A stretch of DNA of 64,000 nt from Brevibacillus porteri. GTDB lineage: Bacteria; Bacillota; Bacilli; Brevibacillales; Brevibacillaceae. Made by a program: the position numbers and the translations under genes. A model generated the notes under the pieces. That model saw nothing but the letters and a program-made list of their open reading frames with translations. It searched no databases and was not told the DNA's origin. Below, piece by piece: positions 44,413 through 53,471 of this stretch (positions are counted from its first letter, which is position 1; each line of letters starts with the position of its first letter). The DNA lies in contig NZ_PXZO01000022.1 of NCBI RefSeq assembly GCF_003013475.1, forward strand, positions 1 to 64,000, read 5' to 3'.

Positions 44413-45903
44413 TTATGTCTCAAGAAAGCGACGCGCCTGTTTGCCGATGATCTGAATCCCCCGCTCGATATTTTCATCCGTTACTCGTGAAAAACCAAGT
44501 CGCAACGTATTCGTCCCTGTTCCTTCTTGAATAAAAAATTTGTCCCCCGGTGTAAAAATGACACCGTGTTCTGTGCAAGCTTCTAGCAGCTCGCGTGTAT
44601 TTACGCCTGACGGAAAGGTAAGAAACAAATGCAAGCCTCCATCGCCAGACAGCTGCGCCAGAGGGAGATGTGCTTCACAGGATGCCTTCGTCAGCTCATA
44701 TTTGCGCTTATATTCCATGCGGGCTTTTTTTACATATTTATCAAAGTTTCCGTTCAGCAAATATTGATATAAGATCGATTGATCGATGGTAGATGTATGA
44801 ATGGTGCGTGCACGCTTAATGCTTTCGAGGTTGTCGATCAGTGCGCTGTCTCCAAGCACCCAGCCCACTCGTAATCCAGGGAACAGTACCTTGGAGAAGC
44901 TACCAATATAGATGACTCCGTTCCCTTTTCCTGCTGTGGCGATTAATGGCGCAACATGCGCTCCTGAGTAGCGCAGCTCTTCATTGAATCCATCCTCGAT
45001 CACCGGAATCTGAAAGCGCATCAGTAATTTCATAACGGCACTGCGCTTCGCTGGCGACATGACTATGCCTGTCGGATTGTGATAGGAAGGAGTCAAATAG
45101 GCCAGATCGAAGCTGTTTGTCTGCTTGTGCAAAACTGCCTCGAGCTGCTCCACATCTATACCATCACTCTCCATCGGAATGCCGGTAATCTCAAATCCAT
45201 GCAGCTTCAAATTCTTGATTGCTGTATGGTGGGTCGGATTTTCACAAATGGCTGCCCCACGGCGAGTAGAAGGGCGCAGTGCCGACAGTACTATGTCAAA
45301 ACCTTCTGTAAACCCGCTTGTAATCAGCATATCCTTGCCGCTTACATCGACGCCCTTATTCTCCATATAACGCATCAAGTAATCGATCAGTGGCTTGTAG
45401 CCCTTGGCATACCCATAATTGAGCAGCACTTGCCCTTCGATTGCCATCCGATCCATAAAGGCTCGCCTTACATCCCCCAGATCAAACAACTGCTCATCCG
45501 GCGCGATGCTTGTGAACGAAATAGTTCCTTTTTTGGCGCGAATGCCCTGCTTCATCATGTCCAGCTCTGCAGCGGATACAGCATATTCGTTCATTCGTGC
45601 CTTCCAGTCGATCTGCCAGGAGTCGGAGCCATCAGCTCCTCCTTTATCCACAGCCAAATGGCCCTCCATAGCGGTAACATAGCTGCCTTTGCCGGGAATC
45701 GCATACGCAAATCCGTCATCCTCTAGGCCTTCATAGGCTGCAATCACCGAATTGCGACTCAGCTTTAGCAGACTGCTCATTTCCCGTGTGGAGGGCAGCT
45801 TTTGATCCGCCTGAAGCGCGCCTTTGATTATTAAACGTTTGACGTATTCTTTCACTTGTATCGCGACTGGACGGTCACCAACAAGCTTGAAATCCTGGAA
45901 CAT
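44413..45903 (-). CDS. ddlR: MocR/GabR-type regulator of ddl (DdlR-like)
   Basis: About 496 residues. A GntR winged helix (residues 1-75, with LPSTREMSSLLKLSRNSVIAAYE) is fused to an aminotransferase class I domain. The PLP lysine is Lys338 in YIGSFSKVLFPG and the usual YHNPTG and GFTEGFDIVL motifs occur. Known of the family: PLP or its D-Ala/other amino-acid aldimine changes DNA binding. In Brevibacillus brevis a MocR-type protein, DdlR, activates ddl; the same neighbour is present here, so I transfer the name by context. Confidence 0.88.
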   Translation of the reverse strand: MFQDFKLVGDRPVAIQVKEYVKRLIIKGALQADQKLPSTREMSSLLKLSRNSVIAAYEGLEDDGFAYAIPGKGSYVTAMEGHLAVDKGGADGSDSWQIDWKARMNEYAVSAAELDMMKQGIRAKKGTISFTSIAPDEQLFDLGDVRRAFMDRMAIEGQVLLNYGYAKGYKPLIDYLMRYMENKGVDVSGKDMLITSGFTEGFDIVLSALRPSTRRGAAICENPTHHTAIKNLKLHGFEITGIPMESDGIDVEQLEAVLHKQTNSFDLAYLTPSYHNPTGIVMSPAKRSAVMKLLMRFQIPVIEDGFNEELRYSGAHVAPLIATAGKGNGVIYIGSFSKVLFPGLRVGWVLGDSALIDNLESIKRARTIHTSTIDQSILYQYLLNGNFDKYVKKARMEYKRKYELTKASCEAHLPLAQLSGDGGLHLFLTFPSGVNTRELLEACTEHGVIFTPGDKFFIQEGTGTNTLRLGFSRVTDENIERGIQIIGKQARRFLET

Positions 45904-45951
45904 CCTTCATCGCCCCCGTCTATAATGATGGCATGAGAGACGAGAGAAAAA

Positions 45952-45992
45952 AAGAACCACCGCACTGGATTTTTCATCCTGCGGTGGTTCTT
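45952..45992 (-). terminator. Strong stem-loop upstream of ddlR
   Basis: Arms AAGAACCACCGCA (45952-45964) and TGCGGTGGTTCTT (45980-45992) pair over 13 bp and are followed on the minus strand by TTTTTTT. It lies about 50 bases before ddlR. It may end read-through from the spo0E-like gene or attenuate ddlR if the promoter is further up. Confidence 0.7.
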
Positions 45993-46038
45993 CGGTAGCA
46001 ATCAGCATCCACCCAGCGGTAAAAATGAATGTAAAAAA

Positions 46039-46061
46039 GAACCCATTTATCTTAAGGGTTC
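46039..46061 (-). terminator. Terminator after Spo0E-like gene
   Basis: Short stem GAACCC (46039-46044) and GGGTTC (46056-46061) with a TTTTTT tail on the minus strand. It lies about 40 bases after the stop at 46102. Confidence 0.6.
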
Positions 46062-46101
46062 CTCTTTTGTAGTCATTTTTAGTAGGCCGATAGTGAATCC
46101 T

Positions 46102-46380
46102 TCACCAGATGCTATCCGCTTTATGGTTGTTTTGCGCCATTACAATATATTTGTCCAATTGCTGGCTTACACCCAAAACTACGTCACTTGAAAGTCCATG
46201 TTTTCCTGCCAATTCAATCATTTGCTGTCGTAGTTGTTCGATGCTTGCTTCTAGATCTAAGTGGTGGCGACTTGCTTCTATTCCCGCGCCCCAGATCTTA
46301 CTCTTGCTTTTCGGGGATGTTCCTGGGTGCACAAGAACGTCCCTTTCTAATGAACTTGCGGTAGCCTTTATGTTAAGCAC
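46102..46380 (-). CDS. Spo0E-like aspartyl-phosphate phosphatase
   Basis: Up to 92 residues. The Spo0E signature is LEASIEQLRQQMIEL, helix-turn, VVLGVSQQLDKYIV (the SQxLDK core that attacks phospho-Spo0A). It should remove phosphate from Spo0A and delay sporulation. The frame opens with a GTG at 46380 that touches AGGAGG, too close to be used; a GTG at 46332 behind AAGGGA is a better start and would give about 76 residues, nearer family length. It lies just beyond the terminator of the peptide/regulator pair. Confidence 0.82.
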   Translation of the reverse strand: MLNIKATASSLERDVLVHPGTSPKSKSKIWGAGIEASRHHLDLEASIEQLRQQMIELAGKHGLSSDVVLGVSQQLDKYIVMAQNNHKADSIW

Positions 46381-46462
46381 CTCCTATGATTTACAAAATA
46401 TGACATTAATAACTATAAATGAATATGCAAGAATTCACCGACTAAGAAAAAATTGAATAGAA

Positions 46463-46490
46463 AAAAACATCCTATCGAAAGGATGTTTTT
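46463..46490 (-). terminator. Rho-independent terminator after the signalling-peptide gene
   Basis: Perfect 11-bp arms AAAAACATCCT (46463-46473) and AGGATGTTTTT (46480-46490) over a 6-base loop; on the minus strand a run of T follows. It is 21 bases after the stop of the small gene, so that gene and the regulator upstream end there. Confidence 0.85.
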
Positions 46491-46511
46491 TGTTTGTCTT
46501 ATCAACTCTTT

Positions 46512-46631
46512 CTAAAAATCTGCACCATGCTGATAATTAATAACGTGTGGTGTGCCAGACTTTTGGGGTTCGTAAACGATGCCACTGCTCAACCCAAACG
46601 TTAGAAGAACTGCTAGGAATACATATTTCAT
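46512..46631 (-). CDS. Candidate secreted signalling peptide (Phr/NprX/AloP-like)
   Basis: A 39-residue frame, too short for most gene finders. It starts MKYVFLAVLLTFGLSSG, a Sec signal with one positive charge and a hydrophobic core, and continues with a polar tail ending HVINYQHGADF. This is the shape of pro-peptides of the Rap-Phr, PlcR-PapR, NprR-NprX and Paenibacillus AloP systems, in which a 5-10 residue fragment of the C-terminus is exported, cut and re-imported. It lies 59 bases after the HTH/TPR regulator stop, has AGAGGA ten bases before its ATG, and is followed by a strong terminator. No experimental support. Confidence 0.7.
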   Translation of the reverse strand: MKYVFLAVLLTFGLSSGIVYEPQKSGTPHVINYQHGADF

Positions 46632-46690
46632 TCTTTTTCATCCTCTCTACTTATCATCTTTTTAGTGATTGTTGATACATCATCCTACAA

Positions 46691-48079
46691 CTAGTTTATA
46701 AATGTAGCTTCGGCCTTCTTCTCTCCAATTACAATGGCTTGATATTGGAGAATGTGTGATGGCGAGGCAAGATGGCGATATTTTTCAAATAACTGCACAC
46801 ATTGCAGAGCATCATAATGGCGATTCATCAAATCCGATTGAACTAAACAGTGTAGGGTTTCATTGAGTCCACTTTCAATGCGTCCCTTTGTAAAATCATA
46901 TTTTGCTTTTTGATATCGATATTGGAGGTGCTGAACCATATTAACCAACAATGTTCGTTCATGAAATCTAGCAATATCTTTAGAGAGACGTAATAAAACT
47001 TCATCCACGCAAAAATGATATTTATTAGCAGCTTCCATAATCGTAACGAGGCCCGGAAGTATTTCAGCAGGCTGTTCCGCTAGATAGTCGGTATATTCCT
47101 TAATGATTTCTTCATTCCCCATTAATACTTCCAGTGTGTAACAATTCGCCTTCGCAAAGACTGCAAACCGCTCAACGATTCTTCTCCCTTCATCGTCAAG
47201 AAGTTCAAACCAATGTAGATCGGCGTATGTTTGTACATATTCTTTGGATTGGGAATAACCGCCTTGCATCTGTAGGACCAAGCCTTTATATAAATAACCC
47301 ATTCCATAGTAGTAGACGAGCGGACGTTCTGTTTTTATCAACTCTGCCTCTCGATTTTTTCTACGTTTTTGCAGCTCATCTTGATAGATAATTTTGGAAA
47401 GCACTCTTAGCTCATCTGCATAAGTTTCCGCTTCACTCCATTTTTGCAAAGTGAAACAAACCTTAGCCAAATTAAGTAAAGCGTCTAATTGATCCGTTTC
47501 TGGTAATCGCTTTCGATATGGGGAAAAGCGAATAACAGCCTTCTCATTTTCATCAGCATTTGTCCCGAGTATTGCCTGAAATAACCGGTAGTGACTTATC
47601 ACAAACTGGGTAGAGTAGCTATCTTTCTCGTTCTCAATTACGTACTCATAGAATGGCACCGCCTTTCCCAGTTTCCCATCCTCGTATAATTGCTCTGCCA
47701 CAGTAAAAAGGATGGAGATATTTTTGGGATTCTCAAGCAATTGGGAGGCAACTGCTTCCATGCAATCCTTTCGTCCATTCTCGGCGCTTCGAATTAAGTA
47801 TGGTATCAATCGGGGGCGCGAGATTTTCCCTTCATATAAACATTCATCGGGGTATAATTCATACAACCAGCCAGGCTCGTAGTCAAACACGGCAGCAAGT
47901 GCGTCTAATTGACCAATGGTGATAGCCCGAGGCGGGTTTCCATTTAGAATCTCGCTCAATGTTCCCGGATTAATTCCAGTTAGATCCCCTAGTTTGCTCA
48001 ACGTATAACCGCGCGCTCGCCGATGTTGTTCGATTTCTGACCGCAGCGACTGGTGCATTGTCCCTAGCAGTCCCCCCAT
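46691..48079 (-). CDS. HTH and tetratricopeptide-type regulator (RRNPP-like)
   Basis: About 462 residues. The N-terminal XRE HTH is IEQHRRARGYTLSKLGDLTG followed by INPGTLSEILNG. The rest is all-helical with repeats such as AVPFYEYVIENE, LLNLAKVCFTLQKWSEAETYADEL and YGMGYLYKGLVLQMQGGYSQSKEYV, the spacing of TPR-like helices. HTH plus TPR array is the build of PlcR, NprR, AimR and AloR regulators, which bind a small peptide. The small secreted peptide gene directly downstream supports that role. The ATG at 48079 is six bases after AGGGTGA. A 19-bp inverted repeat lies about 110 bases upstream. Confidence 0.85.
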   Translation of the reverse strand: MGGLLGTMHQSLRSEIEQHRRARGYTLSKLGDLTGINPGTLSEILNGNPPRAITIGQLDALAAVFDYEPGWLYELYPDECLYEGKISRPRLIPYLIRSAENGRKDCMEAVASQLLENPKNISILFTVAEQLYEDGKLGKAVPFYEYVIENEKDSYSTQFVISHYRLFQAILGTNADENEKAVIRFSPYRKRLPETDQLDALLNLAKVCFTLQKWSEAETYADELRVLSKIIYQDELQKRRKNREAELIKTERPLVYYYGMGYLYKGLVLQMQGGYSQSKEYVQTYADLHWFELLDDEGRRIVERFAVFAKANCYTLEVLMGNEEIIKEYTDYLAEQPAEILPGLVTIMEAANKYHFCVDEVLLRLSKDIARFHERTLLVNMVQHLQYRYQKAKYDFTKGRIESGLNETLHCLVQSDLMNRHYDALQCVQLFEKYRHLASPSHILQYQAIVIGEKKAEATFIN

Positions 48080-48185
48080 AATGGATCACCCTCTTATTTT
48101 TCCTTTATTTTACAATCAAATCATTTATTATGGAAGGTGCACGAAATATTTCTTTATCATTTTAATCGTTTTTGTAAGAGGATGT

Positions 48186-48234
48186 TCACATGCAAATAAC
48201 CATAACAGAGATTGCTATGGTTATTTGCATGTGA
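48186..48234. repeat. Perfect 19-bp inverted repeat upstream of the RRNPP-like gene
   Basis: Arms 48186-48204 (TCACATGCAAATAACCATA) and 48216-48234 (its exact complement) with an 11-base loop. No U-tract follows on either strand, so it is not a plain terminator. It lies 107 bases upstream of the regulator start. It could be an operator, a leader-RNA hairpin or a remnant of a small mobile repeat. No other copy is apparent in this window. The remainder of 48080-48352 holds no recognised gene. Confidence 0.6.
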
Positions 48235-48352
48235 GCGTGTGCGGCTGCACAGATTCTTGGGACTGTGGGAAGTACCTTAAATTGGAAACTACGAGAGTTC
48301 GGAATTGAAGCTAGTGACCGTAATGGATGAACTCATTTGCTCCAAGCGTTCC

Positions 48353-49615
48353 CTATTCCTTTTTCCCGATCAACAATTCCACTTCTTCGATTTCCTTCGG
48401 GATCTGAGATGAGAGCACCTCGCAGCCGTCTTCTGTTACTAACACATTATCTTCAATCCGAATGCCAATCGCTTCTTCCTCTATGTACAGACCTGGTTCA
48501 ATCGTGATTACCATACCAGGTTGCAAAGCAACATTGTAATCCGGGATATCGTGCGTATCCAGTCCAAGGTGATGAGACACGGGATGATAATAGTATTTGG
48601 ACAGCTCACTGCTCTCTTGGATGAGACCGAGACGTAGCAGGCCATCTGTCAAGACATGTTTCGTGACATCATTTAGTTGTGGAAGTGTGACACCAGGCTT
48701 CACTGCTTCGATGGTCTTGATTTCTGCTTCGAGTACGAGTTGATAGATCGCTTTCTGACGCTCTGTAAAGCGACCGTTCACGGGAAACGTTCGCGAAATA
48801 TCAGCCGCATAGTAGTTCGATGTTGCACCGAGGTCGAGGAGGACCAAGTCACCATCTTCCGAACGCTGATTATTTGCTTCATAGTGCAAGATAGTAGCAT
48901 TGATCCCACTAGCAATAATGGGTAAATAAGGAAACTCGCGAACACCATGCGATTTCAACGCGAAATCATAGTGCGCCTCTAGCTCATATTCCATGATTCC
49001 AGGACGTGCATGCAACCACATGCGTCGGATTGCTTCATCTGTGATCGCAATCGCCCGTCTAATTTCTTCGATCTCAGCCGGGCTCTTCACCTTGCGCAGT
49101 TCTTTCAGCCATAGTCCCGCATCGTGAATCTGCAGGTTCCGGTATTTCTTCTGCGCGTCTTCGGCAAAAGTCTCTGCAGGGGTCACCTCATCGCTCCACA
49201 GATAGCGATACAAGTCAAGATAGAGGGAGTACTTGCCTTCGCAGCGCCTCATAAAGGTTCCAAATGACTCTAGCCACTCATCGAGATAGTCGAAGTGTTC
49301 GATACCAGACTGCTCCTTCGCCTCTTGATCCGATAAAACTGCCCCTGTCCATTTCGCTTCCAGTTCATTTGGGCGCTGAAGAAATAACGTTTCGGTCACG
49401 ATGCCAGCGCGTTTCGTGATCATGAGAATGAGGTTACTGCGCGCAATGCCAGTTAGATAATAGAAGTTGCGGTTCGGGGTAAACGGATATTTATCGTCAT
49501 GGCTGCGTGTCTTGACAACACCTGAAAATAGTACAAGCACGCTGTGATCAGGCATGTTTTCTGCGAGTTTTTGACGGCGATTGATGAACTCTTTTGAATC
49601 CATGGTTATTGTCAT
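48353..49615 (-). CDS. Xaa-Pro aminopeptidase (M24B)
   Basis: About 420 residues, aminopeptidase P type: removes an N-terminal residue preceding proline. N-terminal half is the creatinase-like domain (FINRRQKLAENMPDHSVLVLFSG). The pita-bread domain has the metal ligands Asp in LLDLGATSNYYAADISRTFP, His in HPVSHHLGLDTHD, Glu in TIEPGLYIE and Glu in IRIEDNVLV. Start is the ATG at 49615 behind GGGG. It stands alone between the regulator region and the Opp operon. Confidence 0.93.
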   Translation of the reverse strand: MTITMDSKEFINRRQKLAENMPDHSVLVLFSGVVKTRSHDDKYPFTPNRNFYYLTGIARSNLILMITKRAGIVTETLFLQRPNELEAKWTGAVLSDQEAKEQSGIEHFDYLDEWLESFGTFMRRCEGKYSLYLDLYRYLWSDEVTPAETFAEDAQKKYRNLQIHDAGLWLKELRKVKSPAEIEEIRRAIAITDEAIRRMWLHARPGIMEYELEAHYDFALKSHGVREFPYLPIIASGINATILHYEANNQRSEDGDLVLLDLGATSNYYAADISRTFPVNGRFTERQKAIYQLVLEAEIKTIEAVKPGVTLPQLNDVTKHVLTDGLLRLGLIQESSELSKYYYHPVSHHLGLDTHDIPDYNVALQPGMVITIEPGLYIEEEAIGIRIEDNVLVTEDGCEVLSSQIPKEIEEVELLIGKKE

Positions 49616-49773
49616 TTGTTTTATACCCCTTTGCCTTAGAGTTCAGTATAGTCTGATAATTATCTGCCGATTTCACTTTTGATAGGTCGTCATATCTCCT
49701 CCGTTCTTCTATATTTTAGGATACTTTCATCATTTGGGAAACGACTTTCGTAATAAAGCTATTATTGAGTCCA

Positions 49774-49817
49774 TAAAACAAGGAGCAGTTGCATTAGGCA
49801 AGCTGCTCCTTGTTTTA
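49774..49817. terminator. Bidirectional terminator after oppA
   Basis: Arms AAAACAAGGAGCAG (49775-49788) and CTGCTCCTTGTTTT (49803-49816) pair perfectly over 14 bp with T/A flanks on both sides. It lies about 11 bases after the oppA stop and ends the Opp operon. Confidence 0.85.
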
Positions 49818-49827
49818 GTAGATTACG

Positions 49828-51459
49828 TTACTCTGCGACTCTTTTCGCCCAGCGCAGGTCCGGTGTCCCGGTTACACTAAAGCGGATGCCTTCGATCTTT
49901 TTGCTGTTGAGGTAGTTTTCGTTATTGAAATAAACCGGGATGACGGGCATGTCCTGTATCAAAATGGTTTCAGCGTCGTGCAAAAGCTTCATGCGTACTT
50001 CCTCGTTTTGTTCGACCTTCGCTTTTTCGATCAGCTCGTCAAACTTCGGATTGGCCCAGTTGGTGAAGTTGCGGGAGCTTTTCCCTGTGTACAGCTCCAG
50101 CATCGCGAGCGGATCTAGGTAATCGCCGCCCCAACCCATGCGGGCCATCTGGAAGTTTTTCTGCTTGAACGTATCGATGTACGTTTTCCACTCCTGATTT
50201 TCCAGCTTCACTTGGACGCCCAGGCATTGTTTGAACATTTCTTGCAGCGCTTCGGCGATCTTCTTGTGGTTTTCCGCAGTGCTGTATTTCAGTGTAATTG
50301 GAGGAAGCTCTGTCCAGCCTTCTTCCTTCAAGCCTTCAGCTAGAAGTTGCTTCGCCTTGGCTGGATCAAACTGATAGTAAGGTGCCACTTCTTCTCGGAA
50401 GTCCTTGCCCGAAGGAGTTTTCACCCCGAATGGCGTATAACCGTACGCCGGGAGCTGGCCTCCCTTGGTCACGTTTTTCGTCAGGATATCCCGGTCGATC
50501 GCGTAGGAAAAGGCCTGACGAATTTTTGCATTAGTAAACGGCTTTTCCTCTACGTTGAACGTGTACGTATAAATGCTGTAGTCCGGGAATGATTTGTACT
50601 CTTCTTTTTCTTTTTCCTGCTCAATCACGTCGATCGGCAGCGAGTCAATCAGATCAAGCGCTCCTGTTTTGAACATCTGGTAGTAGGTGGTTGCTTCGTT
50701 TACCATCTTGAAGTGGACGGTGTCCATCGTTACTTTTTCTTTCTCCCAATAGCTCTGGCTTTTGGCGATTGTCAGCTGACTGTTGTGGTCCCAGCTCTCT
50801 ACAGTGTACGGGCCATTGGTCACGATGCCTTTCGCTTCGGCCGCCCAGTTTTTGTCTGGATCCACGACTTTCTTGTTCACCGGCAGATAGGCGCGACTCA
50901 TCATGATTTTCGGGAAATAGGTGATCGGGTCTTTCAGTCCGACGATGAGTGTTCGGTCATCCTTTGCCTTGATCTGAACGTCATCCACGCTGCCTTTGCC
51001 CGTGTTGTATGCCTCCGCGCCTTGTATGTAGTAGAGTGCGGATGGTTCATAGGCGGCGGTCTGTGGATTCAGCACGCGCTTCCAGGAGTATTCGTAGTCA
51101 TGTGCCGTTAACGGATCGCCGTTCGACCATTTCATTTCGGGGCGCAGGGTAAACGTGTAGGTTTTTCCGTCCGGGGAGACGTCCACCTTTTCTGCTGCGC
51201 CTTCGCTGATGTCTCCATTTTCGCTGTAACGGTACAATCCTTCATACAGATGGTCTATCACCCAGTACGAAGTGGTATCGGAAGCGAATGCCGGGTCTAA
51301 TGTGTACGGTTCGCCCCGCAGGTTAGTGGTAATGACTTGTTTGACGGCTGCTCCCGTCTGTTGTTCGGAAGACGCAACCTGTTTATTGCTGCCGCACGCA
51401 GAAAGCGCAGGCACAACGAGCACCAGCAATGCGGCAATAGCGAGTAATCCCTTTTTCAT
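49828..51459 (-). CDS. oppA: Oligopeptide-binding lipoprotein OppA
   Basis: About 543 residues. Signal peptide with lipobox ALSAC, Cys22 lipidated. SBP family 5 marks: EPYTLDPAFASDTTSYWVIDHLYEGLYRY, KTYTFTLRPEMKWSNGDPLTAHDYEYSWKR and the C-terminal MPVIPVYFNNENYL. Closer to DppE/OppA of Bacillus than to the two SBPs of the serine-hydrolase modules. It is the last gene of the SAM-riboswitch-controlled operon; it captures the peptide outside the membrane. Confidence 0.94.
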   Translation of the reverse strand: MKKGLLAIAALLVLVVPALSACGSNKQVASSEQQTGAAVKQVITTNLRGEPYTLDPAFASDTTSYWVIDHLYEGLYRYSENGDISEGAAEKVDVSPDGKTYTFTLRPEMKWSNGDPLTAHDYEYSWKRVLNPQTAAYEPSALYYIQGAEAYNTGKGSVDDVQIKAKDDRTLIVGLKDPITYFPKIMMSRAYLPVNKKVVDPDKNWAAEAKGIVTNGPYTVESWDHNSQLTIAKSQSYWEKEKVTMDTVHFKMVNEATTYYQMFKTGALDLIDSLPIDVIEQEKEKEEYKSFPDYSIYTYTFNVEEKPFTNAKIRQAFSYAIDRDILTKNVTKGGQLPAYGYTPFGVKTPSGKDFREEVAPYYQFDPAKAKQLLAEGLKEEGWTELPPITLKYSTAENHKKIAEALQEMFKQCLGVQVKLENQEWKTYIDTFKQKNFQMARMGWGGDYLDPLAMLELYTGKSSRNFTNWANPKFDELIEKAKVEQNEEVRMKLLHDAETILIQDMPVIPVYFNNENYLNSKKIEGIRFSVTGTPDLRWAKRVAE

Positions 51460-51486
51460 TATGATTTCCTCCTTGTTCTCCTCTAT

Positions 51487-52443
51487 CTACTGTACAAGAT
51501 GGCAAGCGATCCAGTGTCCGTGCCTCACCTCCTTCCAGACCGGCGCTGTTTCGGCACAAACACCTTGTGCAACCGGACATCTGGTGCGAAACGGGCAACC
51601 ACTTGGCGGATGAATGGGGCTGGGCGGTTCTCCCGTCAGTACTATCTGCTCCCGCTCGGCGCGCTGGGCTGGATGGGAAACCGGCATAGCCGAGATCAAG
51701 GCCTGCGTGTACGGATGCAGCGGTGTGGCAAACAACTGCTCGCTCGGTGCCAGCTCCATCATCTGTCCCAAGTACATCACGCCGATCCGGTCGCTGATGT
51801 GCTTCACCATCGACAGGTCATGGGCGATAAACAGATAGGTGATAGACCGCTCTGCCTGAAGATCGGCTAAAAGATTGACGATTTGCGCTTGGATGGACAC
51901 ATCCAGTGCAGAAATGGACTCATCTGCCACGATAAAACTAGGCTCCACCGCAAGCACGCGGGCGATGCCGATACGCTGCCGCTGTCCGCCGCTGAATTCA
52001 TGCGGAAAGCGTTTTGCGTGGCTTGGGTGCAATCCTACTAGCTCCAGCAGCCGATAGACGCGTTCTTCTCGCTCTTTTCCTTTTGCCAATCCATAGGAGT
52101 CGATTCCTTCTGCGATAATGTCGCCCACTCGTAAACGCGGATTGAGTGAGGCTTGCGGATCTTGGAAGATCAGCTGCATGTGGCGGTTTGCTTCCCGTCG
52201 CTCACGTCTATCCATCCTGGCGATGTCTTTGCCTTGAAACAGGATGCGCCCCGCACTAGCTGGGTACAGGCCCACGATAGTCCTGCCCAGGGTAGACTTG
52301 CCGCAGCCGCTTTCCCCAACGATTCCGAGCGTCTCCCCTCGTCTGATTTCAAAAGAGACTCGATCAACAGCTCTTACCTGTTGTCCCCCGCCAATCTCAA
52401 ACGATTTAGCGAGATTCTCCACCCCAACAATGTTGTCAATCAT
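51487..52443 (-). CDS. oppF: Oligopeptide transport ATPase OppF
   Basis: About 318 residues. Walker [10 protein letters not shown], signature FSGGQRQR, Walker B FIVADES with the catalytic Glu, switch FIAHDLS, and the C-terminal cluster GCPFRTRCPVAQGVC. It overlaps oppD by 8 bases. Works with OppD to energise import. Confidence 0.93.
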   Translation of the reverse strand: MIDNIVGVENLAKSFEIGGGQQVRAVDRVSFEIRRGETLGIVGESGCGKSTLGRTIVGLYPASAGRILFQGKDIARMDRRERREANRHMQLIFQDPQASLNPRLRVGDIIAEGIDSYGLAKGKEREERVYRLLELVGLHPSHAKRFPHEFSGGQRQRIGIARVLAVEPSFIVADESISALDVSIQAQIVNLLADLQAERSITYLFIAHDLSMVKHISDRIGVMYLGQMMELAPSEQLFATPLHPYTQALISAMPVSHPAQRAEREQIVLTGEPPSPIHPPSGCPFRTRCPVAQGVCAETAPVWKEVRHGHWIACHLVQ

Positions 52444-53458
52444 GTGTCTCCCTCCCTGCCATCATCCACGCTTCTGTTCTCATGGCACGCGGGTCGTTCA
52501 GCCAGCAGCTTGCCTCATGCTGATTGAAAAACGAATTCGCTTGCGGCATATGCTCCAGGCAAATTTCCATGGCAGACCGGCAACGGGCAACGAACGGGCA
52601 ACCGGCAGGCGGACGAAACAGATCCGGCGGTGTCCCTTCGATGGGGATCAGCCGCTCTTTTTTACCTGCATCGAGACGTGGCACAGACTGCAATAGCCCT
52701 TGTGTGTAGGGATGGCGTGGATTGTCAAAGATCTCTCCCACCGGGCCGCTTTCCACCACTACGCCTGCGTACATGACCGCTACATGGTCGGCCACCTCTG
52801 CGACGACGCCCAGATCATGGGTGATCAAAATGATCGACGTGTTCAATTGTTCCTGCAACTCTTTCATCAGACGAAGGATCTGTGCCTGAATGGTCACGTC
52901 GAGCGCCGTCGTCGGTTCGTCAGCGATAACCAACTGCGGTTGGCAGGCCAGCGCCATGGCGATTCCGACACGCTGCCGCATGCCTCCGCTTAGTTCGTGA
53001 GGATACTGCTCAAATCGCCTCGCCGCCTCCGGAATGCCTACCCTTGCAAGCAGTTTCAGCGTCTCTTCCTTTGCTTCTGTCTTCGTCTGCTTTCGATGTT
53101 TGATCAGGCCTTCCGCAATCTGCTGGCCGATTTTCATCGTTGGATTCAGCGAGGTCATCGGGTCTTGGAAGATCATACCGATCTGCGACCCGCGAACCTG
53201 CTGCCATTCCAGCTTCGTCAGCCCAGTCAGTTCACGCCCGCGAAACCGAATGCTGCCGCCTTTTACCTGACCGGATCGCGGAGGAATCATTCCCATCAAT
53301 GCCCGGGCGGTCACACTTTTTCCGCAGCCGCTTTCTCCGACAATTGCCAATGTCTCCCCCTCCTTCACAGAAAAGGAAACCCCTCTTACCGCCTGCACCT
53401 CTCCACCGTACGTGCGAAAGGAGACGCGCAACTGATCTACTTCCAACAATGGCTTCAC
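52436..53458 (-). CDS. oppD: Oligopeptide transport ATPase OppD
   Basis: About 340 residues. Walker [10 protein letters not shown], signature LSGGMRQR, Walker B LVIADEP, switch LITHDLG, and the C-terminal [12 protein letters not shown] cluster. Directly follows oppC with a 13-base gap. Confidence 0.93.
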   Translation of the reverse strand: MKPLLEVDQLRVSFRTYGGEVQAVRGVSFSVKEGETLAIVGESGCGKSVTARALMGMIPPRSGQVKGGSIRFRGRELTGLTKLEWQQVRGSQIGMIFQDPMTSLNPTMKIGQQIAEGLIKHRKQTKTEAKEETLKLLARVGIPEAARRFEQYPHELSGGMRQRVGIAMALACQPQLVIADEPTTALDVTIQAQILRLMKELQEQLNTSIILITHDLGVVAEVADHVAVMYAGVVVESGPVGEIFDNPRHPYTQGLLQSVPRLDAGKKERLIPIEGTPPDLFRPPAGCPFVARCRSAMEICLEHMPQANSFFNQHEASCWLNDPRAMRTEAWMMAGRETHD

Positions 53459-53471
53459 GATGTACTCCTCC

